DNA from: Muscardinus avellanarius
Lineage: Eukaryota; Chordata; Mammalia; Rodentia; Gliridae
Direction of reading: 5' to 3'
NCBI GenBank assembly: GCA_963383645.1
Contig: OY726558.1
Coordinates: 181,942,634 to 182,006,633, forward strand
Length of the DNA stretch: 64,000 nucleotides
Shown here: positions 21,440 to 31,839 of the stretch, piece by piece
Layout: each line of letters opens with the position of its first letter
Position numbering within the stretch: the stretch's first letter is position 1
Translations under genes and position numbers: made by a program
The notes under the pieces: model-generated
Told to the model about the DNA's origin: nothing
The model's database searches: none
The model's input: only the letters and a program-made list of their open reading frames with translations

Positions 21440-21650
21440 TACCAATCTCAATGTTAGGTGTGGGGAAGCGGGGGAGTAGCGAGGGATCTGGGGAAAAGTT
21501 CACCAAGTGTTCTGAGCATGAATGTCACTATACTATAAACTCCATTATGATGTGAAACTAAAATGTACCAGTAAATGTACAAAATAATCTATATTATGAT
21601 GTGAGATTATAATGTACCAATATATATATATATATATATATATATACTGT
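21440..21650 (+). mobile_element. Old L1 3' UTR fragment with (TA)n
   Basis: 'ctccattatgatgtgaaact' and 'aaaatgtaccagtaaatgta' resemble the terminal L1 3' UTR. A second copy of this end follows ('attatgatgtgagattataa', 'tgtacca') and runs into an AT microsatellite (21,620-21,646). Confidence 0.55.
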
Positions 21651-22855
21651 ACAACAGAAAAATTTTCAATGTACAAACTAGCAAATATAAATAATATTTT
21701 ATACTTTTAGTTAATACAACCACCTCTCTTGCCTACTTTAGGATTATCTTCACAAATGGCAATATGCATATAAGGGAGGTTGCTTTAACATTGTCTATCT
21801 GTGCATATATAGAGATAGAAAAAAATTCACATATTACTAAAATAATACAACAAAGACATATTCTGAAAATTTTTCTTGAGCAAGAGAGGAAACTGTATTT
21901 TGACATCCCTTAGCTCCTCTTTATAAAGACAAAGGCAGGGCAAAATATATCAGAAAGTGTGAGTTTTATGCTGGAATAAAAAAGACATGTAATAGAAATA
22001 ATCCAGAAGACATATAAAGTCTACTGTTTAAGGCTTGCAGAATTGTGGACAGAAGACAAAGAGGTAGAGGAATGGATTGTCAAGCTGTCTAGTATCCTGT
22101 CCATGGGCAGAGCATCAAAATGTCAGGCTTTGTAGATTGGTTGAGGGAATACTTAAGACCACCGACTGCCCAACTAGACTGGGAGACTAATTAAATTGGT
22201 CCTTCTGTGGCTAACTCAAAACATGATATGAGCCACTACTAGAATACATCCCTAAAGAAGGGACCACCAACATACTCACAGAGATAAGTGCAATAGGAGG
22301 AAGGGGTTACTCTTGTTAAATATTTTAGGGTCTTAAGATACTGATAACACAGCAATATGCCATGTGTGGGGTTCTCTGAGCACAGGCAGCCAGCTAAGTG
22401 TATATATACACAGATAGAGCAAGAACCCAGGTAGCACAGTTAGTCAGTAAAAAAGCTAAAAGAAAGATAATTTGATCATAGTAGAAACTAGAAAACCTGG
22501 AGAATCTGAGAGTAACCTGAAAACATATCTTAGGGTGTCTTCTGCTACAACATGGTATAATGCATACCTCTCCTCCAACTTTCAGATATCCTGTTCAAAA
22601 GGAGGAGATTGGAAGTAGGTGGGAAATCTAAAAGACTAGATATTTCTTCTAAAGTAATGGCTTAATCCCTCTCCACATTTTAAAGGAGCATTAATAAAGA
22701 AAAATATTCAAATTACAAGCAAAGAGAAGTATGATCATTTACATCTGAGTGTTATTTGTAAAACATCAACCCAATTCAGAATTTTTTGAACCAACTTGAG
22801 GAATAAAAACCTTCAAACAAATTTTAAATATAAATTTCTACTTTTTGTTGTTTAT
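21651..22855. other. Unclassified DNA, possibly old transposon
   Basis: About 22,080-22,560 is less AT-rich and looks transposon-derived ('gaagggaccaccaacatact', 'gcaagaacccaggtagcac'), but I cannot assign a family. No credible coding frame. Confidence 0.35.
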
Positions 22856-22856
22856 T

Positions 22857-23047
22857 TTTTGAGACTTGGCTGGAGCCCAGGGTCATTATACTTCTGAACT
22901 ATACCCTCAACCCTTTTTACACTTTATTTAGGTTTTGCAAAATCTAAATTGTTGAGGATATCACTAAATTTCTGAGGCTAGCCTCAAACCTGTGATCCTC
23001 CTGTCTCACACTCTCAACTACTGGGATTACAAACTGCCCAGGTTGAT
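22857..23047 (-). repeat. B1-ID SINE, old copy
   Basis: Antisense, diverged: 'tggagcccagggtcattata', 'gatcctcctgtctcacact', 'ctgggattacaaactgccca'. Confidence 0.75.
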
Positions 23048-24270
23048 TTGGTATTTTTGTAATTGAAATTGCCTCTTTATTTTAATAAATATATTAATTT
23101 TCTATTTCATGTGAATTACTTTGGTCAAAAAGTTATGTGTTGAAGAAACTTTATTTAAAATCATTTATATATGTTTTATTAATGGTTAAATTAAAATTTT
23201 AATGAAAAAATAAACAGAAAATATTCCTGCATTTATTTTATATCTAATATTTCATTTTTATATTTAATATATAATTAAATTTCATAAGCCCAATTTATGT
23301 GTACAGAAAAAGGTTTTAAATACATTTTAATCGTTTCCATGATTTTTAAAACTTTAAAGATATTAAGCCTAAAGTTCCTTTCATTGTAAAAATGTTTGGA
23401 AATCCACTGTAAATTTTTTTAAATAACCATCTCTAGGCACTGATCTTAGAAAATGCACAAAATCATCAATAGAGAAAGGAGAAAACAAGAGCACTTTGTT
23501 TTAAAGTAATTCACTGGGGATGTGCTCAAGATATGTGCCAGGAATGAAATTTTCTTGTAACGGACAGTTCATTTTCCTCCAGGAATGCTCTGAGTAAAGA
23601 GTAATGGTGGGAAAAGAAGCAGTTAGCAAGTGAAGAGGGGTTAAATGAGAATTCTTTCCAAAAGGAGATTGATAGAACCAGTTATAACATCAAATAGAGA
23701 AAAATTCAGTATGAGTGATGGTGGTCAGTGGCTATGATATGACAAGAATAAGGTGGCAAAAAATGAAGTTATATGGTAAATCTCACTTTCTATTTGACAT
23801 TGTGAAATGTCCTCTTTTTGTCCCTCATGGAAGATTTTATATTTGTCTCTCTACACGTTTATTTAGTCTGTCTTCATTGCTCTACTCGTGACTACCACAG
23901 GTCAGTCAAAAAGTGAAATCTTCAGTCAAAACACAATTTCCAATGGAAATCTAAAGCTATGTTGGCTTATAATTTTTCCACCATTGTCATAATAAATTTC
24001 TGAAGATGAGAGTTTTGTTTACCAGTGAAACTTATATTTAACTCTTAAAAAGGGCATCATGTTTAAATGCTTACAGGGAAGCCCATAAACAAACACCTCA
24101 CGTTGGAAAATTTTAGTGTATTACAGCAACATAAAGTTAAAAGTCTTCAACTAAAGATGCTTCAGTTTTCAGAAATAAAGTGACTATGATTTTAATTTGA
24201 AAATAAATTGTGTCAGCCCATGAGTAATAAGTAACTTCATCAAATTTATTTAATATTTAATGAAATTTTT
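23048..24270. other. AT-rich DNA without recognised features
   Basis: The first half is extremely AT-rich. About 23,510-23,900 is closer to average composition with no repeat seen. Confidence 0.45.
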
Positions 24271-24275
24271 ATTGT

Positions 24276-24510
24276 TTGTGATACTAGAGATATTGGGGGT
24301 ATAGCTTTGAGGTGGAATGGTCTTGGGCAAGACCATTCCACCTCAAAGCTATACCCCCAATAAAGTTTTTGTTTGTCTTGAAACAAGATTTCATTCTGTT
24401 ACTAATAATCTTTCTATGTTTCTGAGGGTGTCCTCAAACCTGGGGTCCTCTTGTCATAGCCTCCCAAGTATTGAGATTCCGGATGTGTACCACAATACCA
24501 ATCTAATGTT
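24276..24510 (-). repeat. SINE with inverted duplication of its tail
   Basis: Antisense SINE: the ID end 'gtgatactagagat' is followed not by the usual right half but by an inverted copy of it, then the normal right half and the B1 half ('gtcctcttgtcatagcctcc'). The inverted copy creates the hairpin listed separately. The SINE body is of moderate age. Confidence 0.75.
24291..24362. repeat. Perfect 72-bp hairpin (35-bp arms, 2-nt centre)
   Basis: Arm 24,291-24,325 is the exact reverse complement of 24,328-24,362, separated by 'gg'. Both arms are the ID-like SINE segment ('gggggtatagctttgaggtg' and its complement). Complementarity stops at 24,290/24,363. Confidence 0.95.
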
Positions 24511-24964
24511 TAATAATGTTGAAATTATAATTAATAAGACACCATAATTTCAAAGAGCACATTAGTGAGAGGTGATAATTCAAGAGAGGATGAAGAGCTT
24601 ATTGGTATAGAATATTTTGATTGGAAGAAATTTAAAAATCTATGTAGTAAAGTGTGCTAAGAATAATTTGATGGATACTTTACAATAAAATATTTTTATT
24701 ACTGGGAATTTGGGTTTACTTTAAAAACGATAAACCCTACATTACCTAGATATAAATTTTAGCATTCTATGATTTTCAGATATAATTACTGGTATTCTCT
24801 AGAACTATTATCCTTAGAAGATAATAGAATCCTTAGAAATTTCAGTTTTCACTTAAAAATGATAGTTGTATTTGCCGAGTTTGAGGACCTTTCTCCTCTT
24901 ACAGCATGCAATGGCATACTTTCCCTTAACACTGTCTTCAGAGATTTATTAACCAATTCTTCTT
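24511..24964. other. AT-rich DNA without recognised features
   Basis: No recognised repeat. The 65-codon frame at 24,769-24,966 has no recognisable domain. Confidence 0.4.
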
Positions 24965-25165
24965 GAAGGAAAATTTCCTAGTACACATGATGTACATTCA
25001 CAAACATATCAAAGTCAATCACTAAGACAAATGTGAGAAGGAGGGAGGGGGAAGGAATGGGGCAGGAATTGGGGAAGGGCTAAGTAAGTGACGTGTATAC
25101 CTCTACCATCTGCACTCCATTAAGATCTATGACTACAATGCACCGGTAACAAAAAAGTCAGTAAG
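24965..25165 (+). mobile_element. L1 3' UTR fragment
   Basis: 'tagtacacatgatgtacatt', 'aatcactaagacaaatgtga', 'cctctaccatctgcactcca' and 'gactacaatgcaccggtaac' match the 3' UTR of the L1s at 5.1, 43.8 and 58.0 kb. Strongly 5' truncated. A poly-A run follows at 25,169-25,198. Confidence 0.85.
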
Positions 25166-25167
25166 GC

Positions 25168-25199
<32 letters not shown>

Positions 25200-25254
25200 C
25201 ACTGCCAAAAAGAAACAAAACAAACAAAACTCCCCACAAATAAATAAAAATAAA

Positions 25255-25440
25255 ATAAAAGAGTGTGAATTGGATTTGGAAGAAATGAATAGATCAATGA
25301 AATAAAATAGAGTCCAGAAATAGGCTTATAAATATAATGAGAATTGTTAAATAAAAGTAAGAACATTATAAAGCCACTAAGAAAGGATGGAATGTTTTAT
25401 AAATGCTTCGGTGACAATTTCCATCCACATGAAAAAAGCA
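25255..25440 (+). mobile_element. Old L1 ORF2 fragment
   Basis: 'gaatagatcaatgaaataaa', 'atagagtccagaaataggct' and later 'aatttccatccacatgaaaa' follow the order of an L1 ORF2 segment downstream of RT. Very diverged, with indels. Confidence 0.5.
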
Positions 25441-25875
25441 ATTACATCTCTATGGCATGGCATGGCTACACATAGAATTACAGTTAAGTTTCTATCAACA
25501 TTCCTGAAGAAACAACTCAAAACTCAAGCTCCGTAAGTGGTACAGATCATTCTGGTTCACTGAGTGCTCCACAGTGGCCTGGTTCTGAGGAAAGTGAGGA
25601 GAGCTGACTTGGCAGAGACCTGCTAGGAGTCCACATCAAGTCAGCCATGCAAGCAGAAAACCTTCCAGAGGCAAGTGCTCTGGGTCTAGGGGCTTTGGCA
25701 AAGCTCAGAACCAAAGATGCATCAACTGTGAGCATAGCTCCCCATTCTTGTCACTAGAAGAGTGAACAAGGAAAATGTGTGCAGCCTCTTCTCTTTTTCT
25801 AGTGTGGGGAAAGGAAGCATGCAGAGTTTAAGGATTATCCAGGGACCTGGAGGGAAACACACAAATTGATGTGTG
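25441..25875 (+). other. GC-richer segment with coding-like frames, unknown
   Basis: About 430 bases, less AT-rich than the flanks. Two overlapping plus frames read like protein: about 38 codons ending at the stop near 25,607 (Ser/Glu-rich), then a frame to about 25,762 rich in Ser, Arg, Lys and Cys. A minus frame (25,547-25,735) also exists. I do not recognise a family. It lies between an L1 ORF2 fragment and an L1 3' end, so it may be L1 3' UTR or an older sequence trapped between them. Confidence 0.3.
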
Positions 25876-25950
25876 CATATATAAATATGCTACTTTGAAT
25901 CTCACTTTTCAAAATGTTCTACAGTTATAATGCACTAATAAAATTATAAA
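25876..25950 (+). mobile_element. L1 3' terminus, old family
   Basis: 'tgtgtgcatatataaatatg' and 'acagttataatgcactaata' followed by an A-rich tail is the L1 3' end form also seen in squirrel-type L1s. Confidence 0.6.
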
Positions 25951-25964
25951 ATAAATAGATGACA

Positions 25965-27210
25965 TAATCTTTAAAAAAGAAATAATTAATAGAAAATAAA
26001 AATAGTACTTAGAAGTAAGGATCCTTAAAAGTAGGCAGCACATTTTGATTGGACTAGTTTTGGTGCCACAATATTATATTAACATAATATTATATTCCCT
26101 ATAATCTTTTACCTTATCTATATAATTAGATTTTCATCTACCTACCCATGAGTCTGTGAATATTTCCCATCATCCAGTCATTCATCCTTCTTTAATCTAC
26201 TTTCTCATCTAGACTTTATTCCAGAAATAAGTCTCCGAAGTATTCAGCATGTTTACTGAAGTTGCTGCTGAATTGTTTATTTAAATATATTGAACTATTT
26301 TTTCTCCCTCCCTTTTATAAATGGCTCCGTATGCATTTTAAGGAATGAATTTTGGCAACTCTGTCTTATCCTTCACTTCCTGTTCATGAAGATAACCGAG
26401 CATAAGTATGAGATTAATATCAATTCATTTCGTTTTTTGCCATATTTATAATCTCTGCACAGATGCATAGATTTCTAAGTATATAAGCATATGTCAAAGT
26501 TATTCAAAGCCCTTTATGGACATCTAATTCCCAGACCTTTCTCTGAACACTTTTGGACAGTTTATTCTTTGATCTAATAGTATCAAAGCCTCAGGCAGAA
26601 CTACAAGGTTAAATAATTCTTTCTGATTAGTTTTGACAAACACTATGAGGATAGCACTTTTCCCATGGAAAGAGTTCTGAGTCAGATTGAATGAAGACAA
26701 TCCCCATAAATGAAGTTTCCAAAAAGCTTTTTTTTTTTTTTTTTTAAGACAGGTCAAATAGGTACAATTCTCTGGCTATGGAGATTTGGGGAAATTACAA
26801 ACTCAGGCTTCCTCTTCAGTGTCAGGAGGCATATGAACGATCCAGTCTACCAGATATTAAGTTTTTGGTGGAGTTGGGGTGAGGAGCAAGGGAATACTGA
26901 TAGCCAAGGTGTCATAAACCTCTTTGTTCTTAAAAATATTAAACATTATTCTTTAATAAAAGCTTGCTTGTTACAATCCTTTGATCAATTTCCAAGAATA
27001 AGAACAAACTGATTTTTAAAATGTATTACTGTTGTTCTGTATTGTTTTTATAAAGAGAAATATTCTCAAGTGTTTTTTCTATGAAATTTCAAGTTTAATC
27101 TCTATATTTGCTGTCTACTGTGACTGCAGTTCTCATAGTTTCTGTTCGATAACATTGTATTACTCATATATTGCAGATATGCCTCTTTTTGTACATTATA
27201 CTGGTAATTC
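25965..27210. other. AT-rich DNA without recognised features
   Basis: No gene or repeat recognised. A poly-T stretch lies at 26,729-26,745. The 100-codon frame at 26,710-27,012 begins inside poly-T and has no recognisable domain. Confidence 0.45.
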
Positions 27211-27216
27211 ACTACT

Positions 27217-27274
27217 CATTCTATCTCCAAGATCTAGGTTATTGTCATTCTATCTCTAAGATCTAGGCTATGTA
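27217..27274. repeat. 29-bp tandem duplication
   Basis: Two copies of a 29-base unit starting 'cattctatctc' (27,217-27,245 and 27,246-27,274), differing at a few positions. Confidence 0.85.
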
Positions 27275-27599
27275 TGCTCACAAATAGATTTATTACTTCA
27301 TATGATTTAAGAATACCACATAAGAATCTATCATTGAATTTTTATGATAAGAAGACACATTGTTATTATTTAATGTTTATAAAGAATAGTGACTTTTAAG
27401 ATATAAAACTTGACTAAGTTTCAAAAATATTTGGAAAATCAGAATTTGAGTTAATATAAATTTTCAAAATATTTAAATGTCTTTATTGTTTCTGAAAATT
27501 TAAAGATTAAGTAATATATACTTTAATCATTTTATGTAGTTTTATTAGGGCATTGTAATTGTATATCATAGGGAGATTCAAAGTCATACAAATAAATAT

Positions 27600-28197
27600 T
27601 CACGTAAGTCTTGATTAGTTTCTCTTTAGGTCCAACCTTTCCACCCACCCCTCCCCATATATACTAGTGATATTAGTAGTTATAATTTTATACATTGGCA
27701 TGGGCATAGGAGAAGATTTTTCCCATTAGTTATTCTGTTTCCCCTCCCCACCTCCCTGTCTTTACCCCCTTTCATTTTACTATAAGTCATTCTCCTCCTT
27801 CTCTCTAGCTACCACCTATGAGACAAAACAGTCATCCCTTGAATTTTTCATGCTATATAATCTAACTTAGCATACTATTCTCTACTTCCACCCATTTTCT
27901 TTCAAATGACACAATTTTTTGTAATATATGACTGAATAAAATCCCAGTGTGTATATGCCCAATTTTCTTTATCCATCCATCTATCGACAAATGCTTAGGT
28001 TGTTTCCAAAATTTGTCTATTGAAAATTGTACTGCTATACACGGGAATATTCATGTATCAGTAGAGTAGTCAGACTTTAGTTCTTTTGAAAAGATACTGA
28101 GGAATGATATAGCTGGATCACATGGTAAATCTGTTCCTAGTCTTTTGGAGAACTTCCATATTGATTTCTATATTGGTTATACTAATTTGCAGTCCAA
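27600..28197 (-). mobile_element. L1 3' end, minus strand
   Basis: The reverse complement carries L1 ORF2 end landmarks ('gactgcaaattagtataacc', 'gtgatccagctatatcattc') and a 3' UTR. Diverged and dead. It meets a plus-strand L1 head to head at about 28,198. Confidence 0.75.
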
Positions 28198-28680
28198 CCA
28201 TTAAATGGATTACAAAATTATGAAATGTACAAACAATGGAAGTCTACTCAGACATATAGAAGAACAAAATTGTCATTTTCAGGAAAATAGATGGACTTGG
28301 AGAATATTATGTTAAGTGGGATTTGCCAGTCACAGAAAGTAAAAGGTCATATGTTTTCTCTCATATACAGAATCTAGGGAGTAATTGGGGTACAAGAGGG
28401 ACTCTGGATAATGTAGGAGAAACTTAGTGAAGTCATGGAGGTGGTCTACAGGAAGGAGAGGAGAGGGCGAATTAATGAAGGAAGCACTTAACACTGACTT
28501 TATGTACATACATGAAAATAGCAGTTGCAATCTCAGTATCTTCTATGGGCCAAAGAGAGATGAGGAGGGAGCCAGGAGTAAGCCCACTAAGTGCTGTGTG
28601 CATGTATGTCACCCTCACTATGAACAACATTGTGATGTTTGACTATAATGCACCAATAAAAGTATTAAAAAAGATTTCCT
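28198..28680 (+). mobile_element. L1 3' end, plus strand
   Basis: Starts at 'aatggattacaaaattatg' and runs through '3' UTR' landmarks ('ggagggagccaggagtaagc', 'ctgtgtgcatgtatgtcacc') to 'gcaccaataaaagtat'. It overlaps in L1 coordinates with the minus-strand piece beside it, so the two are separate insertions rather than one inverted element. Confidence 0.8.
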
Positions 28681-28869
28681 TTTCACAACATTCTCTCCAG
28701 CATTTATTATTGTTTGTATGTTTGATGATTGCCATGCAAGCTTACACATTCTCTAAGCAACAATTTTTCCATTGAATTCTAATTGTATTTGCAATTCTTC
28801 CTGTTGACAGTTATGAACTCTTGTTATACAATATATACTAATCCAATTATGAAATTAAAATAGTATGTG

Positions 28870-28957
28870 TTCATTTATATATAATGTATATATGTATATC
28901 TATATATCTATATATCTATATATATATATGAGTGTGTGTGTGTGTGTGTGTGTGTTA
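28870..28957. repeat. (TA)n/(TATC)n/(GT)n microsatellite
   Basis: Interrupted AT and TATC alternation followed by a GT tract (28,931-28,956). Confidence 0.9.
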
Positions 28958-28992
28958 AAGGCAATCTAATAAATATTTTGTTTCTTTTTACA

Positions 28993-29152
28993 GTACTGGG
29001 GATAGAACCCAGGGGCATTATACCCCTGAGCTACACCCGTAGCCCTATTTTTATTTTTTATTTTGAAATAGAGTCTCACTAAGTTTAAGAGGGCTTCATT
29101 AAATAGCTGAGGCTGTCTGCAAACCAGCGATCCTCCTGTCTCAGCCTCCCAT
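28993..29152 (-). repeat. B1-ID SINE, second lineage, truncated head
   Basis: Antisense: 'gtactggggatagaaccca', 'gctgaggctgtctgcaaacc', ending in 'gtctcagcctccca'. The B1 5' end is missing. Confidence 0.85.
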
Positions 29153-29159
29153 ATATGAT

Positions 29160-29860
29160 ACTTTTGAGGCAATAGTTATTTGTTGGAAATTTCAACATAT
29201 TAAAGATGTTATTAGAAACCTGATGTAACTGCAAAATTTTAATCAATTAATAAGATATTTGCCTTTAATTTGAATTAATCAAATTTTTGTTGCTTTTATA
29301 TAATCTTATGATTGTTAAAATGTTTTAAGTCAATAACTTGTTAAGTCACTTATATATGCTTAATATGAAATCTGTATGTATTTACAAGTTTATATTTCTT
29401 GAGCACAATATTTTAAAGTATTACCTTACTATCATATCTATCATGTCATGATTTTTCTACCCTTTATAAGTAGTAAAGCATAATTTCAAAATATAAAAAA
29501 ACACTTCATTTTACTCTTAATTTCTGTTGTTATCTTTCCAATTCTCTAGCATGGCTTAAAAGGACTTTTGTAATCATTATATCTCAGCCATTTTATAAAA
29601 TAATATATAATTAAGAACTCCCAGATTTTCTGTCTTGTATTTCTATATGCCCTATTACAGATTAATGTCTGTGTTCTACACTTGATAGTAAAAAAAAAAT
29701 GTGTATTTTACATATTCTCACACTTATGGGGCACAATGCATTTCTGTCATGTAGTAGATATTTAGTACTGGTAGTTCCCTGAGAACTAATTATTAATACT
29801 TCTTATAAGTATTTGATTTTATATTTTTTCTTTTCTTTTCTTTGTATTCATTTATTTATT
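29160..29860. other. AT-rich DNA without recognised features
   Basis: No gene or recognised repeat. Confidence 0.45.
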
Positions 29861-30054
29861 TTTTTGTGATACTGTGGTTCCTGGAAACCCTTATACATCC
29901 GGGCTACACTCCCAGACCTATTTTTATATTTTCATTTGGAAACAGGGTCTCTTAAGCCAGCGCGGCTGGCTGCAAACCATCACGATCCTCCTGTCTCTGC
30001 CTCCCAAGCGCGGGGATTACAAGCGTGCTCCACCACTCCCAGCTATATTTTTTC
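29820..30054 (-). repeat. Young SINE with 11-bp target duplication
   Basis: Antisense copy (about 29,866-30,043) flanked by 'tatattttttc' at 29,820-29,830 and 30,044-30,054. Confidence 0.92.
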
Positions 30055-30237
30055 CTATCCAACCTGTTTCTGGTTTACTAGATTTTCTTTCACACTGCAA
30101 AGATAGAGGAGACTTCTATGATGTAGAGCCATACTATAATAAAATAAATTGTTAATCCTGATTTATATTATAAAATAACATCAAGTGTTATTTTATGTTT
30201 ATTTTTATACCCAAGCATCTGTTTTTTGTTTTGTTTT

Positions 30238-30422
30238 GCTTTTCTTTGATGATGGTTATTGAACCTGGAGTATTCAACCTCTGAGTTACACCTCAGTTCT
30301 ATTTTATTTCTTATATTAAAACATGGTCTTGCTAAAAATGCTAAGGCTGGCCTTGAACCTAAAATCCTCCTGTCTCAGCCTTCTAAGTACCAGGATTACA
30401 GGAATGTGGTACCATACTGACC
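30238..30422 (-). repeat. B1-ID SINE, old copy
   Basis: Antisense: 'gatggttattgaacctggag', 'cctcctgtctcagccttct', 'caggattacaggaatgtgg'. Confidence 0.75.
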
Positions 30423-30664
30423 CTACATATTCCTTTTAACAATCGCCAGTAATAAGTCATTTTTTTGGTAATCTATCTCTCCTATTTTGAAAGGGGTGGC
30501 CAGAGTATTTTAAAATAAATTCAAGATAACATCATATCACAAAAATGTTTTAATACATATCTTTAACAGACAATTCCTTTTAAAAAGTACCATGATACTG
30601 GTGTGACACTCAATACAATTAAAATTAATTTATTGACACTACTGCATACTCAGTTTCAGTATTT

Positions 30665-30760
30665 TAATACTTTTATTGGTGTATTATTATCTCACACACT
30701 AATGCAGTGGCAAATGGAGGGAGTGGGGAGGGAGGGAGCCAGGAGAAAACCTACCAGGTT
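30665..30760 (-). mobile_element. Short L1 3' end, possibly 5'-inverted
   Basis: 30,665-30,705 is a minus-strand L1 terminus ('cttttattggtgtattatta' is the complement of the L1 tail). 30,708-30,760 is plus-strand L1 3' UTR ('ggagggagccaggagaaaac'). Confidence 0.45.
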
Positions 30761-30786
30761 TCAATATTTTTTGAGTCTCTAAAAAT

Positions 30787-31022
30787 ATTTATTTCCGCGC
30801 CGGGCATGGTAGCGCATGCTTGTAATCCCCGCACTTGGGAGGTGGAGACAGGAGGATTGCCATGTTCGAAGCTACCCGCGCTGACTTAAGAGACCCTGTT
30901 TCCAAATAAAAAGTATAAAATAGGTCTGGGAGTGTAGCTTGTAGGTAGAAGAGCTTCCAGGAACCCCAGTACCACCAAATAAATAAATAAATTAATTAAT
31001 TAATTTATTTATTTATTTACTT
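30787..31022 (+). repeat. Young SINE with AAAT tail
   Basis: Sense copy from 'gccgggcatggtagcgcatg' to 'ccaggaaccccagtaccacc' with an (AAAT)n/(TTAA)n tail. Probable target duplication 'atttatttcc' / 'atttacttcc' (30,787-30,796, 31,013-31,022). Confidence 0.9.
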
Positions 31023-31297
31023 CCAAGTTAGTTCTAATCAAGGTCCACAAGAAAGGTGCTACATATTACAATGCTGTAGACTGGTCTAAAACAGTCCAGC
31101 AAAGTCATACATACAATCCCCATTACATAGCCTGGCATCAAGATCTTTGAAAGGCCTCAGTCATCTAGTACTTCACAGGCCAACCAACAGGTCCTGTGTC
31201 ATCTGGAAAATCATCCCTAGTGGAACACTTTTCTTTTGTATCCATCCAAGCACAAGGTGTCTGACTATCCTGTTTCCAGTGCAATGAACCGCTCACC

Positions 31298-31299
<2 letters not shown>

Positions 31300-31350
<51 letters not shown>
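31300..31350. repeat. (TA)n microsatellite
   Basis: About 50 bases of AT alternation. Confidence 0.95.
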
Positions 31351-31354
<4 letters not shown>

Positions 31355-31439
31355 TTTTCTCTGCATACCTCAGAGTGGTGTCACACTGAAAGTGACTCTG
31401 TAAGCAATTTTATAATATTTTCTGCTGTGCCTGTTAGAT

Positions 31440-31835
31440 TTGAAAGCTTGTTACAGAAAACCTACTCCATATTTACTGGCTTAAAATAGTATTCATGCAC
31501 GTAGTTCATAATTAAGAGGCTAACCGTGGGTGCTGGGCTACACCAGGCGTTTCTCCTGCTGGTTTTGTCTGAGGTCACCAGTGTCATTCATCCGGGCCAC
31601 CTCTGCTCTTGGAGTTTGGTTGGCCATTAGTCTGAAAAGTGAGACATGTGTGTCCCTCATTCTACATAAGGTTTGGGCTTCACCTAGTGGCAGCTGAAGG
31701 GGTCCAAGAGCATCAGGATGAGAGTTCCATCCTTCTATTGTCCCATTGGTGAAACAAGTTAAATAACTGAGCCCAGAGTCAGGATGGTCTCTACAAAAAG
31801 CCAAAAGGATAAAGGAAACACAAAGTAGCCTCCAG
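31440..31835 (-). repeat. Ancient eutherian interspersed repeat, family unresolved
   Basis: The order 'actggcttaaaatagtatt', 'gctgggctacaccagg', 'gaaggggtccaagagcatca' and 'ctattgtcccattggtgaaa' follows a widespread old mammalian repeat that I recognise by layout but cannot name with confidence. The 88-codon minus frame 31,538-31,804 lies inside it and is probably fortuitous. Confidence 0.4.
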
Positions 31836-31839
31836 TCGC

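Noticed and set aside
31538..31804. 88-codon minus frame with a plausible protein look
   Set aside because: It lies in an ancient interspersed repeat, with no splice signals or recognised domain.
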